Assembly (NCBI GenBank): GCA_035041965.1
Contig: JAPYMA010000661.1
Coordinates: 1-64,000, forward strand
Direction: 5' to 3'
DNA from: Anisakis pegreffii
Taxonomy: Eukaryota > Nematoda > Chromadorea > Rhabditida > Anisakidae
DNA length: 64,000 nucleotides
Shown here: positions 1-13,485 of the stretch, piece by piece
How positions within the stretch are numbered: position 1 is the first letter of the stretch
Layout of the letters: each line of letters opens with the position of its first letter
The notes under the pieces: model-generated
The model's database searches: none
Seen by the model: only the letters and a program-made list of their open reading frames with translations
Told to the model about the DNA's origin: nothing
Program-made: the position numbers and the translations under genes

Positions 1-44
1 TTCTGATTAGAAGTCAGACGCCTTATCCATTAGGCCACAGGGCC
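1..44 (-). tRNA. tRNA-Arg(TCT), partial copy cut by the window edge
   Basis: This is the 5' part of the tRNA on the minus strand: acceptor 5' strand, D arm and the anticodon arm. It is identical to the complete copies that follow; its 3' half lies outside the window. Confidence 0.9.
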
Positions 45-138
45 GACTGCAGTACGGTCATTGGGTATCACCTGCATCGCTGGAGGCAGGAAAACTAATT
101 TTTCAATGAAAATATAGAATTATACGGAGAACTAAAGC

Positions 139-142
139 AAAA
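139..142 (-). terminator. Pol III T4 terminator of each tRNA unit (first copy shown)
   Basis: Four A on the plus strand give TTTT on the tRNA strand, 4 nt after the mature 3' end. It recurs in every unit at 139+175k. A T4 run is a minimal Pol III terminator, so some read-through is possible. Confidence 0.7.
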
Positions 143-146
143 CTTA

Positions 147-219
147 TGACCCAGGCAGGGGTCGAACCTGCAATCTTCTGATTAGAAGTCAGACGCCTTA
201 TCCATTAGGCCACAGGGCC
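147..219 (-). tRNA. tRNA-Arg(TCT), first complete copy of the array
   Basis: It decodes AGA codons. It is 73 nt without an intron and folds as a full cloverleaf. The D stem is GCCT/AGGC, the anticodon stem TCTGA/TCAGA has loop CTTCTAA (anticodon TCT), and the T stem GCAGG/CCTGC has loop TTCGACC. The acceptor stem has one G-U pair (position 2) and one T-T mismatch (position 6 with 67). The A box reads TGGCCTAATGG and the B box GGTTCGACCCC, both close to the Pol III consensus. A TTTT run lies 4 nt past the discriminator base (plus-strand AAAA at 139-142) and should terminate transcription. Identical genes recur every 175 bp up to 13,272-13,344. Confidence 0.97.
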
Positions 220-3200
220 GACTGCAGTACGGTCATTGGGTATCACCTGCATCGCTGGAGGCAGGAAAACTAATTTTTCAATGAAAATATAGAATTATAC
301 GGAGAACTAAAGCAAAACTTATGACCCAGGCAGGGGTCGAACCTGCAATCTTCTGATTAGAAGTCAGACGCCTTATCCATTAGGCCACAGGGCCGACTGC
401 AGTACGGTCATTGGGTATCACCTGCATCGCTGGAGGCAGGAAAACTAATTTTTCAATGAAAATATAGAATTATACGGAGAACTAAAGCAAAACTTATGAC
501 CCAGGCAGGGGTCGAACCTGCAATCTTCTGATTAGAAGTCAGACGCCTTATCCATTAGGCCACAGGGCCGACTGCAGTACGGTCATTGGGTATCACCTGC
601 ATCGCTGGAGGCAGGAAAACTAATTTTTCAATGAAAATATAGAATTATACGGAGAACTAAAGCAAAACTTATGACCCAGGCAGGGGTCGAACCTGCAATC
701 TTCTGATTAGAAGTCAGACGCCTTATCCATTAGGCCACAGGGCCGACTGCAGTACGGTCATTGGGTATCACCTGCATCGCTGGAGGCAGGAAAACTAATT
801 TTTCAATGAAAATATAGAATTATACGGAGAACTAAAGCAAAACTTATGACCCAGGCAGGGGTCGAACCTGCAATCTTCTGATTAGAAGTCAGACGCCTTA
901 TCCATTAGGCCACAGGGCCGACTGCATTACGGTCATTGGGTATCACCTGCATCGCTGGAGGCAGGAAAACTAATTTTTCAATGAAAATATAGAATTATAC
1001 GGAGAACTAAAGCAAAACTTATGACCCAGGCAGGGGTCGAACCTGCAATCTTCTGATTAGAAGTCAGACGCCTTATCCATTAGGCCACAGGGCCGACTGC
1101 AGTACGGTCATTGGGTATCACCTGCATCGCTGGAGGCAGGAAAACTAATTTTTCAATGAAAATATAGAATTATACGGAGAACTAAAGCAAAACTTATGAC
1201 CCAGGCAGGGGTCGAACCTGCAATCTTCTGATTAGAAGTCAGACGCCTTATCCATTAGGCCACAGGGCCGACTGCAGTACGGTCATTGGGTATCACCTGC
1301 ATCGCTGGAGGCAGGAAAACTAATTTTTCAATGAAAATATAGAATTATACGGAGAACTAAAGCAAAACTTATGACCCAGGCAGGGGTCGAACCTGCAATC
1401 TTCTGATTAGAAGTCAGACGCCTTATCCATTAGGCCACAGGGCCGACTGCAGTACGGTCATTGGGTATCACCTGCATCGCTGGAGGCAGGAAAACTAATT
1501 TTTCAATGAAAATATAGAATTATACGGAGAACTAAAGCAAAACTTATGACCCAGGCAGGGGTCGAACCTGCAATCTTCTGATTAGAAGTCAGACGCCTTA
1601 TCCATTAGGCCACAGGGCCGACTGCAGTACGGTCATTGGGTATCACCTGCATCGCTGGAGGCAGGAAAACTAATTTTTCAATGAAAATATAGAATTATAC
1701 GGAGAACTAAAGCAAAACTTATGACCCAGGCAGGGGTCGAACCTGCAATCTTCTGATTAGAAGTCAGACGCCTTATCCATTAGGCCACAGGGCCGACTGC
1801 AGTACGGTCATTGGGTATCACCTGCATCGCTGGAGGCAGGAAAACTAATTTTTCAATGAAAATATAGAATTATACGGAGAACTAAAGCAAAACTTATGAC
1901 CCAGGCAGGGGTCGAACCTGCAATCTTCTGATTAGAAGTCAGACGCCTTATCCATTAGGCCACAGGGCCGACTGCAGTACGGTCATTGGGTATCACCTGC
2001 ATCGCTGGAGGCAGGAAAACTAATTTTTCAATGAAAATATAGAATTATACGGAGAACTAAAGCAAAACTTATGACCCAGGCAGGGGTCGAACCTGCAATC
2101 TTCTGATTAGAAGTCAGACGCCTTATCCATTAGGCCACAGGGCCGACTGCAGTACGGTCATTGGGTATCACCTGCATCGCTGGAGGCAGGAAAACTAATT
2201 TTTCAATGAAAATATAGAATTATACGGAGAACTAAAGCAAAACTTATGACCCAGGCAGGGGTCGAACCTGCAATCTTCTGATTAGAAGTCAGACGCCTTA
2301 TCCATTAGGCCACAGGGCCGACTGCAGTACGGTCATTGGGTATCACCTGCATCGCTGGAGGCAGGAAAACTAATTTTTCAATGAAAATATAGAATTATAC
2401 GGAGAACTAAAGCAAAACTTATGACCCAGGCAGGGGTCGAACCTGCAATCTTCTGATTAGAAGTCAGACGCCTTATCCATTAGGCCACAGGGCCGACTGC
2501 AGTACGGTCATTGGGTATCACCTGCATCGCTGGAGGCAGGAAAACTAATTTTTCAATGAAAATATAGAATTATACGGAGAACTAAAGCAAAACTTATGAC
2601 CCAGGCAGGGGTCGAACCTGCAATCTTCTGATTAGAAGTCAGACGCCTTATCCATTAGGCCACAGGGCCGACTGCAGTACGGTCATTGGGTATCACCTGC
2701 ATCGCTGGAGGCAGGAAAACTAATTTTTCAATGAAAATATAGAATTATACGGAGAACTAAAGCAAAACTTATGACCCAGGCAGGGGTCGAACCTGCAATC
2801 TTCTGATTAGAAGTCAGACGCCTTATCCATTAGGCCACAGGGCCGACTGCAGTACGGTCATTGGGTATCACCTGCATCGCTGGAGGCAGGAAAACTAATT
2901 TTTCAATGAAAATATAGAATTATACGGAGAACTAAAGCAAAACTTATGACCCAGGCAGGGGTCGAACCTGCAATCTTCTGATTAGAAGTCAGACGCCTTA
3001 TCCATTAGGCCACAGGGCCGACTGCAGTACGGTCATTGGGTATCACCTGCATCGCTGGAGGCAGGAAAACTAATTTTTCAATGAAAATATAGAATTATAC
3101 GGAGAACTAAAGCAAAACTTATGACCCAGGCAGGGGTCGAACCTGCAATCTTCTGATTAGAAGTCAGACGCCTTATCCATTAGGCCACAGGGCCGACTGC

Positions 3201-6200
3201 AGTACGGTCATTGGGTATCACCTGCATCGCTGGAGGCAGGAAAACTAATTTTTCAATGAAAATATAGAATTATACGGAGAACTAAAGCAAAACTTATGAC
3301 CCAGGCAGGGGTCGAACCTGCAATCTTCTGATTAGAAGTCAGACGCCTTATCCATTAGGCCACAGGGCCGACTGCAGTACGGTCATTGGGTATCACCTGC
3401 ATCGCTGGAGGCAGGAAAACTAATTTTTCAATGAAAATATAGAATTATACGGAGAACTAAAGCAAAACTTATGACCCAGGCAGGGGTCGAACCTGCAATC
3501 TTCTGATTAGAAGTCAGACGCCTTATCCATTAGGCCACAGGGCCGACTGCATTACGGTCATTGGGTATCACCTGCATCGCTGGAGGCAGGAAAACTAATT
3601 TTTCAATGAAAATATAGAATTATACGGAGAACTAAAGCAAAACTTATGACCCAGGCAGGGGTCGAACCTGCAATCTTCTGATTAGAAGTCAGACGCCTTA
3701 TCCATTAGGCCACAGGGCCGACTGCAGTACGGTCATTGGGTATCACCTGCATCGCTGGAGGCAGGAAAACTAATTTTTCAATGAAAATATAGAATTATAC
3801 GGAGAACTAAAGCAAAACTTATGACCCAGGCAGGGGTCGAACCTGCAATCTTCTGATTAGAAGTCAGACGCCTTATCCATTAGGCCACAGGGCCGACTGC
3901 AGTACGGTCATTGGGTATCACCTGCATCGCTGGAGGCAGGAAAACTAATTTTTCAATGAAAATATAGAATTATACGGAGAACTAAAGCAAAACTTATGAC
4001 CCAGGCAGGGGTCGAACCTGCAATCTTCTGATTAGAAGTCAGACGCCTTATCCATTAGGCCACAGGGCCGACTGCAGTACGGTCATTGGGTATCACCTGC
4101 ATCGCTGGAGGCAGGAAAACTAATTTTTCAATGAAAATATAGAATTATACGGAGAACTAAAGCAAAACTTATGACCCAGGCAGGGGTCGAACCTGCAATC
4201 TTCTGATTAGAAGTCAGACGCCTTATCCATTAGGCCACAGGGCCGACTGCAGTACGGTCATTGGGTATCACCTGCATCGCTGGAGGCAGGAAAACTAATT
4301 TTTCAATGAAAATATAGAATTATACGGAGAACTAAAGCAAAACTTATGACCCAGGCAGGGGTCGAACCTGCAATCTTCTGATTAGAAGTCAGACGCCTTA
4401 TCCATTAGGCCACAGGGCCGACTGCAGTACGGTCATTGGGTATCACCTGCATCGCTGGAGGCAGGAAAACTAATTTTTCAATGAAAATATAGAATTATAC
4501 GGAGAACTAAAGCAAAACTTATGACCCAGGCAGGGGTCGAACCTGCAATCTTCTGATTAGAAGTCAGACGCCTTATCCATTAGGCCACAGGGCCGACTGC
4601 AGTACGGTCATTGGGTATCACCTGCATCGCTGGAGGCAGGAAAACTAATTTTTCAATGAAAATATAGAATTATACGGAGAACTAAAGCAAAACTTATGAC
4701 CCAGGCAGGGGTCGAACCTGCAATCTTCTGATTAGAAGTCAGACGCCTTATCCATTAGGCCACAGGGCCGACTGCAGTACGGTCATTGGGTATCACCTGC
4801 ATCGCTGGAGGCAGGAAAACTAATTTTTCAATGAAAATATAGAATTATACGGAGAACTAAAGCAAAACTTATGACCCAGGCAGGGGTCGAACCTGCAATC
4901 TTCTGATTAGAAGTCAGACGCCTTATCCATTAGGCCACAGGGCCGACTGCAGTACGGTCATTGGGTATCACCTGCATCGCTGGAGGCAGGAAAACTAATT
5001 TTTCAATGAAAATATAGAATTATACGGAGAACTAAAGCAAAACTTATGACCCAGGCAGGGGTCGAACCTGCAATCTTCTGATTAGAAGTCAGACGCCTTA
5101 TCCATTAGGCCACAGGGCCGACTGCAGTACGGTCATTGGGTATCACCTGCATCGCTGGAGGCAGGAAAACTAATTTTTCAATGAAAATATAGAATTATAC
5201 GGAGAACTAAAGCAAAACTTATGACCCAGGCAGGGGTCGAACCTGCAATCTTCTGATTAGAAGTCAGACGCCTTATCCATTAGGCCACAGGGCCGACTGC
5301 AGTACGGTCATTGGGTATCACCTGCATCGCTGGAGGCAGGAAAACTAATTTTTCAATGAAAATATAGAATTATACGGAGAACTAAAGCAAAACTTATGAC
5401 CCAGGCAGGGGTCGAACCTGCAATCTTCTGATTAGAAGTCAGACGCCTTATCCATTAGGCCACAGGGCCGACTGCAGTACGGTCATTGGGTATCACCTGC
5501 ATCGCTGGAGGCAGGAAAACTAATTTTTCAATGAAAATATAGAATTATACGGAGAACTAAAGCAAAACTTATGACCCAGGCAGGGGTCGAACCTGCAATC
5601 TTCTGATTAGAAGTCAGACGCCTTATCCATTAGGCCACAGGGCCGACTGCATTACGGTCATTGGGTATCACCTGCATCGCTGGAGGCAGGAAAACTAATT
5701 TTTCAATGAAAATATAGAATTATACGGAGAACTAAAGCAAAACTTATGACCCAGGCAGGGGTCGAACCTGCAATCTTCTGATTAGAAGTCAGACGCCTTA
5801 TCCATTAGGCCACAGGGCCGACTGCAGTACGGTCATTGGGTATCACCTGCATCGCTGGAGGCAGGAAAACTAATTTTTCAATGAAAATATAGAATTATAC
5901 GGAGAACTAAAGCAAAACTTATGACCCAGGCAGGGGTCGAACCTGCAATCTTCTGATTAGAAGTCAGACGCCTTATCCATTAGGCCACAGGGCCGACTGC
6001 AGTACGGTCATTGGGTATCACCTGCATCGCTGGAGGCAGGAAAACTAATTTTTCAATGAAAATATAGAATTATACGGAGAACTAAAGCAAAACTTATGAC
6101 CCAGGCAGGGGTCGAACCTGCAATCTTCTGATTAGAAGTCAGACGCCTTATCCATTAGGCCACAGGGCCGACTGCAGTACGGTCATTGGGTATCACCTGC

Positions 6201-9200
6201 ATCGCTGGAGGCAGGAAAACTAATTTTTCAATGAAAATATAGAATTATACGGAGAACTAAAGCAAAACTTATGACCCAGGCAGGGGTCGAACCTGCAATC
6301 TTCTGATTAGAAGTCAGACGCCTTATCCATTAGGCCACAGGGCCGACTGCAGTACGGTCATTGGGTATCACCTGCATCGCTGGAGGCAGGAAAACTAATT
6401 TTTCAATGAAAATATAGAATTATACGGAGAACTAAAGCAAAACTTATGACCCAGGCAGGGGTCGAACCTGCAATCTTCTGATTAGAAGTCAGACGCCTTA
6501 TCCATTAGGCCACAGGGCCGACTGCAGTACGGTCATTGGGTATCACCTGCATCGCTGGAGGCAGGAAAACTAATTTTTCAATGAAAATATAGAATTATAC
6601 GGAGAACTAAAGCAAAACTTATGACCCAGGCAGGGGTCGAACCTGCAATCTTCTGATTAGAAGTCAGACGCCTTATCCATTAGGCCACAGGGCCGACTGC
6701 AGTACGGTCATTGGGTATCACCTGCATCGCTGGAGGCAGGAAAACTAATTTTTCAATGAAAATATAGAATTATACGGAGAACTAAAGCAAAACTTATGAC
6801 CCAGGCAGGGGTCGAACCTGCAATCTTCTGATTAGAAGTCAGACGCCTTATCCATTAGGCCACAGGGCCGACTGCAGTACGGTCATTGGGTATCACCTGC
6901 ATCGCTGGAGGCAGGAAAACTAATTTTTCAATGAAAATATAGAATTATACGGAGAACTAAAGCAAAACTTATGACCCAGGCAGGGGTCGAACCTGCAATC
7001 TTCTGATTAGAAGTCAGACGCCTTATCCATTAGGCCACAGGGCCGACTGCAGTACGGTCATTGGGTATCACCTGCATCGCTGGAGGCAGGAAAACTAATT
7101 TTTCAATGAAAATATAGAATTATACGGAGAACTAAAGCAAAACTTATGACCCAGGCAGGGGTCGAACCTGCAATCTTCTGATTAGAAGTCAGACGCCTTA
7201 TCCATTAGGCCACAGGGCCGACTGCAGTACGGTCATTGGGTATCACCTGCATCGCTGGAGGCAGGAAAACTAATTTTTCAATGAAAATATAGAATTATAC
7301 GGAGAACTAAAGCAAAACTTATGACCCAGGCAGGGGTCGAACCTGCAATCTTCTGATTAGAAGTCAGACGCCTTATCCATTAGGCCACAGGGCCGACTGC
7401 AGTACGGTCATTGGGTATCACCTGCATCGCTGGAGGCAGGAAAACTAATTTTTCAATGAAAATATAGAATTATACGGAGAACTAAAGCAAAACTTATGAC
7501 CCAGGCAGGGGTCGAACCTGCAATCTTCTGATTAGAAGTCAGACGCCTTATCCATTAGGCCACAGGGCCGACTGCAGTACGGTCATTGGGTATCACCTGC
7601 ATCGCTGGAGGCAGGAAAACTAATTTTTCAATGAAAATATAGAATTATACGGAGAACTAAAGCAAAACTTATGACCCAGGCAGGGGTCGAACCTGCAATC
7701 TTCTGATTAGAAGTCAGACGCCTTATCCATTAGGCCACAGGGCCGACTGCAGTACGGTCATTGGGTATCACCTGCATCGCTGGAGGCAGGAAAACTAATT
7801 TTTCAATGAAAATATAGAATTATACGGAGAACTAAAGCAAAACTTATGACCCAGGCAGGGGTCGAACCTGCAATCTTCTGATTAGAAGTCAGACGCCTTA
7901 TCCATTAGGCCACAGGGCCGACTGCAGTACGGTCATTGGGTATCACCTGCATCGCTGGAGGCAGGAAAACTAATTTTTCAATGAAAATATAGAATTATAC
8001 GGAGAACTAAAGCAAAACTTATGACCCAGGCAGGGGTCGAACCTGCAATCTTCTGATTAGAAGTCAGACGCCTTATCCATTAGGCCACAGGGCCGACTGC
8101 AGTACGGTCATTGGGTATCACCTGCATCGCTGGAGGCAGGAAAACTAATTTTTCAATGAAAATATAGAATTATACGGAGAACTAAAGCAAAACTTATGAC
8201 CCAGGCAGGGGTCGAACCTGCAATCTTCTGATTAGAAGTCAGACGCCTTATCCATTAGGCCACAGGGCCGACTGCAGTACGGTCATTGGGTATCACCTGC
8301 ATCGCTGGAGGCAGGAAAACTAATTTTTCAATGAAAATATAGAATTATACGGAGAACTAAAGCAAAACTTATGACCCAGGCAGGGGTCGAACCTGCAATC
8401 TTCTGATTAGAAGTCAGACGCCTTATCCATTAGGCCACAGGGCCGACTGCAGTACGGTCATTGGGTATCACCTGCATCGCTGGAGGCAGGAAAACTAATT
8501 TTTCAATGAAAATATAGAATTATACGGAGAACTAAAGCAAAACTTATGACCCAGGCAGGGGTCGAACCTGCAATCTTCTGATTAGAAGTCAGACGCCTTA
8601 TCCATTAGGCCACAGGGCCGACTGCAGTACGGTCATTGGGTATCACCTGCATCGCTGGAGGCAGGAAAACTAATTTTTCAATGAAAATATAGAATTATAC
8701 GGAGAACTAAAGCAAAACTTATGACCCAGGCAGGGGTCGAACCTGCAATCTTCTGATTAGAAGTCAGACGCCTTATCCATTAGGCCACAGGGCCGACTGC
8801 ATTACGGTCATTGGGTATCACCTGCATCGCTGGAGGCAGGAAAACTAATTTTTCAATGAAAATATAGAATTATACGGAGAACTAAAGCAAAACTTATGAC
8901 CCAGGCAGGGGTCGAACCTGCAATCTTCTGATTAGAAGTCAGACGCCTTATCCATTAGGCCACAGGGCCGACTGCAGTACGGTCATTGGGTATCACCTGC
9001 ATCGCTGGAGGCAGGAAAACTAATTTTTCAATGAAAATATAGAATTATACGGAGAACTAAAGCAAAACTTATGACCCAGGCAGGGGTCGAACCTGCAATC
9101 TTCTGATTAGAAGTCAGACGCCTTATCCATTAGGCCACAGGGCCGACTGCAGTACGGTCATTGGGTATCACCTGCATCGCTGGAGGCAGGAAAACTAATT

Positions 9201-12200
9201 TTTCAATGAAAATATAGAATTATACGGAGAACTAAAGCAAAACTTATGACCCAGGCAGGGGTCGAACCTGCAATCTTCTGATTAGAAGTCAGACGCCTTA
9301 TCCATTAGGCCACAGGGCCGACTGCAGTACGGTCATTGGGTATCACCTGCATCGCTGGAGGCAGGAAAACTAATTTTTCAATGAAAATATAGAATTATAC
9401 GGAGAACTAAAGCAAAACTTATGACCCAGGCAGGGGTCGAACCTGCAATCTTCTGATTAGAAGTCAGACGCCTTATCCATTAGGCCACAGGGCCGACTGC
9501 AGTACGGTCATTGGGTATCACCTGCATCGCTGGAGGCAGGAAAACTAATTTTTCAATGAAAATATAGAATTATACGGAGAACTAAAGCAAAACTTATGAC
9601 CCAGGCAGGGGTCGAACCTGCAATCTTCTGATTAGAAGTCAGACGCCTTATCCATTAGGCCACAGGGCCGACTGCAGTACGGTCATTGGGTATCACCTGC
9701 ATCGCTGGAGGCAGGAAAACTAATTTTTCAATGAAAATATAGAATTATACGGAGAACTAAAGCAAAACTTATGACCCAGGCAGGGGTCGAACCTGCAATC
9801 TTCTGATTAGAAGTCAGACGCCTTATCCATTAGGCCACAGGGCCGACTGCAGTACGGTCATTGGGTATCACCTGCATCGCTGGAGGCAGGAAAACTAATT
9901 TTTCAATGAAAATATAGAATTATACGGAGAACTAAAGCAAAACTTATGACCCAGGCAGGGGTCGAACCTGCAATCTTCTGATTAGAAGTCAGACGCCTTA
10001 TCCATTAGGCCACAGGGCCGACTGCAGTACGGTCATTGGGTATCACCTGCATCGCTGGAGGCAGGAAAACTAATTTTTCAATGAAAATATAGAATTATAC
10101 GGAGAACTAAAGCAAAACTTATGACCCAGGCAGGGGTCGAACCTGCAATCTTCTGATTAGAAGTCAGACGCCTTATCCATTAGGCCACAGGGCCGACTGC
10201 AGTACGGTCATTGGGTATCACCTGCATCGCTGGAGGCAGGAAAACTAATTTTTCAATGAAAATATAGAATTATACGGAGAACTAAAGCAAAACTTATGAC
10301 CCAGGCAGGGGTCGAACCTGCAATCTTCTGATTAGAAGTCAGACGCCTTATCCATTAGGCCACAGGGCCGACTGCAGTACGGTCATTGGGTATCACCTGC
10401 ATCGCTGGAGGCAGGAAAACTAATTTTTCAATGAAAATATAGAATTATACGGAGAACTAAAGCAAAACTTATGACCCAGGCAGGGGTCGAACCTGCAATC
10501 TTCTGATTAGAAGTCAGACGCCTTATCCATTAGGCCACAGGGCCGACTGCAGTACGGTCATTGGGTATCACCTGCATCGCTGGAGGCAGGAAAACTAATT
10601 TTTCAATGAAAATATAGAATTATACGGAGAACTAAAGCAAAACTTATGACCCAGGCAGGGGTCGAACCTGCAATCTTCTGATTAGAAGTCAGACGCCTTA
10701 TCCATTAGGCCACAGGGCCGACTGCAGTACGGTCATTGGGTATCACCTGCATCGCTGGAGGCAGGAAAACTAATTTTTCAATGAAAATATAGAATTATAC
10801 GGAGAACTAAAGCAAAACTTATGACCCAGGCAGGGGTCGAACCTGCAATCTTCTGATTAGAAGTCAGACGCCTTATCCATTAGGCCACAGGGCCGACTGC
10901 AGTACGGTCATTGGGTATCACCTGCATCGCTGGAGGCAGGAAAACTAATTTTTCAATGAAAATATAGAATTATACGGAGAACTAAAGCAAAACTTATGAC
11001 CCAGGCAGGGGTCGAACCTGCAATCTTCTGATTAGAAGTCAGACGCCTTATCCATTAGGCCACAGGGCCGACTGCATTACGGTCATTGGGTATCACCTGC
11101 ATCGCTGGAGGCAGGAAAACTAATTTTTCAATGAAAATATAGAATTATACGGAGAACTAAAGCAAAACTTATGACCCAGGCAGGGGTCGAACCTGCAATC
11201 TTCTGATTAGAAGTCAGACGCCTTATCCATTAGGCCACAGGGCCGACTGCAGTACGGTCATTGGGTATCACCTGCATCGCTGGAGGCAGGAAAACTAATT
11301 TTTCAATGAAAATATAGAATTATACGGAGAACTAAAGCAAAACTTATGACCCAGGCAGGGGTCGAACCTGCAATCTTCTGATTAGAAGTCAGACGCCTTA
11401 TCCATTAGGCCACAGGGCCGACTGCAGTACGGTCATTGGGTATCACCTGCATCGCTGGAGGCAGGAAAACTAATTTTTCAATGAAAATATAGAATTATAC
11501 GGAGAACTAAAGCAAAACTTATGACCCAGGCAGGGGTCGAACCTGCAATCTTCTGATTAGAAGTCAGACGCCTTATCCATTAGGCCACAGGGCCGACTGC
11601 AGTACGGTCATTGGGTATCACCTGCATCGCTGGAGGCAGGAAAACTAATTTTTCAATGAAAATATAGAATTATACGGAGAACTAAAGCAAAACTTATGAC
11701 CCAGGCAGGGGTCGAACCTGCAATCTTCTGATTAGAAGTCAGACGCCTTATCCATTAGGCCACAGGGCCGACTGCAGTACGGTCATTGGGTATCACCTGC
11801 ATCGCTGGAGGCAGGAAAACTAATTTTTCAATGAAAATATAGAATTATACGGAGAACTAAAGCAAAACTTATGACCCAGGCAGGGGTCGAACCTGCAATC
11901 TTCTGATTAGAAGTCAGACGCCTTATCCATTAGGCCACAGGGCCGACTGCAGTACGGTCATTGGGTATCACCTGCATCGCTGGAGGCAGGAAAACTAATT
12001 TTTCAATGAAAATATAGAATTATACGGAGAACTAAAGCAAAACTTATGACCCAGGCAGGGGTCGAACCTGCAATCTTCTGATTAGAAGTCAGACGCCTTA
12101 TCCATTAGGCCACAGGGCCGACTGCATTACGGTCATTGGGTATCACCTGCATCGCTGGAGGCAGGAAAACTAATTTTTCAATGAAAATATAGAATTATAC

Positions 12201-13271
12201 GGAGAACTAAAGCAAAACTTATGACCCAGGCAGGGGTCGAACCTGCAATCTTCTGATTAGAAGTCAGACGCCTTATCCATTAGGCCACAGGGCCGACTGC
12301 AGTACGGTCATTGGGTATCACCTGCATCGCTGGAGGCAGGAAAACTAATTTTTCAATGAAAATATAGAATTATACGGAGAACTAAAGCAAAACTTATGAC
12401 CCAGGCAGGGGTCGAACCTGCAATCTTCTGATTAGAAGTCAGACGCCTTATCCATTAGGCCACAGGGCCGACTGCAGTACGGTCATTGGGTATCACCTGC
12501 ATCGCTGGAGGCAGGAAAACTAATTTTTCAATGAAAATATAGAATTATACGGAGAACTAAAGCAAAACTTATGACCCAGGCAGGGGTCGAACCTGCAATC
12601 TTCTGATTAGAAGTCAGACGCCTTATCCATTAGGCCACAGGGCCGACTGCAGTACGGTCATTGGGTATCACCTGCATCGCTGGAGGCAGGAAAACTAATT
12701 TTTCAATGAAAATATAGAATTATACGGAGAACTAAAGCAAAACTTATGACCCAGGCAGGGGTCGAACCTGCAATCTTCTGATTAGAAGTCAGACGCCTTA
12801 TCCATTAGGCCACAGGGCCGACTGCAGTACGGTCATTGGGTATCACCTGCATCGCTGGAGGCAGGAAAACTAATTTTTCAATGAAAATATAGAATTATAC
12901 GGAGAACTAAAGCAAAACTTATGACCCAGGCAGGGGTCGAACCTGCAATCTTCTGATTAGAAGTCAGACGCCTTATCCATTAGGCCACAGGGCCGACTGC
13001 AGTACGGTCATTGGGTATCACCTGCATCGCTGGAGGCAGGAAAACTAATTTTTCAATGAAAATATAGAATTATACGGAGAACTAAAGCAAAACTTATGAC
13101 CCAGGCAGGGGTCGAACCTGCAATCTTCTGATTAGAAGTCAGACGCCTTATCCATTAGGCCACAGGGCCGACTGCAGTACGGTCATTGGGTATCACCTGC
13201 ATCGCTGGAGGCAGGAAAACTAATTTTTCAATGAAAATATAGAATTATACGGAGAACTAAAGCAAAACTTA

Positions 13272-13344
13272 TGACCCAGGCAGGGGTCGAACCTGCAATC
13301 TTCTGATTAGAAGTCAGACGCCTTATCCATTAGGCCACAGGGCC
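13272..13344 (-). tRNA. tRNA-Arg(TCT), last complete copy of the array
   Basis: Identical to the copy at 147-219. It is the 76th complete gene. Its spacer on the downstream plus side is intact, and the next copy is broken. Confidence 0.97.
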
Positions 13345-13446
13345 GACTGCAGTACGGTCATTGGGTATCACCTGCATCGCTGGAGGCAGGAAAACTAATT
13401 TTTCAATGAAAATATAGAATTATACGGAGAACTAAAGCAAAACTTA

Positions 13447-13485
13447 TGACCCAGGCAGGGGTCGAACCTGCAATCTTATGGTTAG
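13447..13485 (-). pseudogene. Truncated tRNA-Arg(TCT) at the array edge
   Basis: The 3' half of the tRNA (acceptor 3' strand, T arm, variable loop) matches the array to about 13,477. Two mismatches follow within the anticodon stem, and then unrelated sequence. The D arm and 5' acceptor strand are missing, so it cannot fold into a tRNA. This marks the array junction. Confidence 0.85.

Larger units (their letters stand above)
1..13477 (-). repeat. Tandem array of 77 x 175-bp units, each with one tRNA-Arg(TCT) gene
   Basis: The same 175-bp unit repeats in exact register from base 1: the tRNA anticodon-arm segment starts at 1+175k for every k from 0 to 76 (77 units, 13,475 bp), and the 78th copy is cut off at about 13,477. 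The window opens inside a unit, so the true array is longer. Each unit has a 73-bp tRNA gene on the minus strand and a 102-bp spacer. Complete tRNA copies lie at 147+175k to 219+175k for k=0 to 75 (76 genes). I saw no indels, and only one polymorphic site, a G-to-T in the spacer. Each copy has intact A and B boxes and a downstream T4 run, so each looks like an independent transcription unit. Such uniformity implies recent amplification or strong homogenisation. Collapse or over-expansion in assembly is possible, because no unique sequence anchors the copy number. Confidence 0.97.

Noticed and set aside
1..13477. CRISPR-like array of regular repeats
   Set aside because: Spacers are identical, the repeat is a tRNA gene, and the genome is eukaryotic.
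13403..13480. Coding frame reading into the tRNA array
   Set aside because: The frame lies in tRNA spacer and tRNA sequence and is only open by chance.
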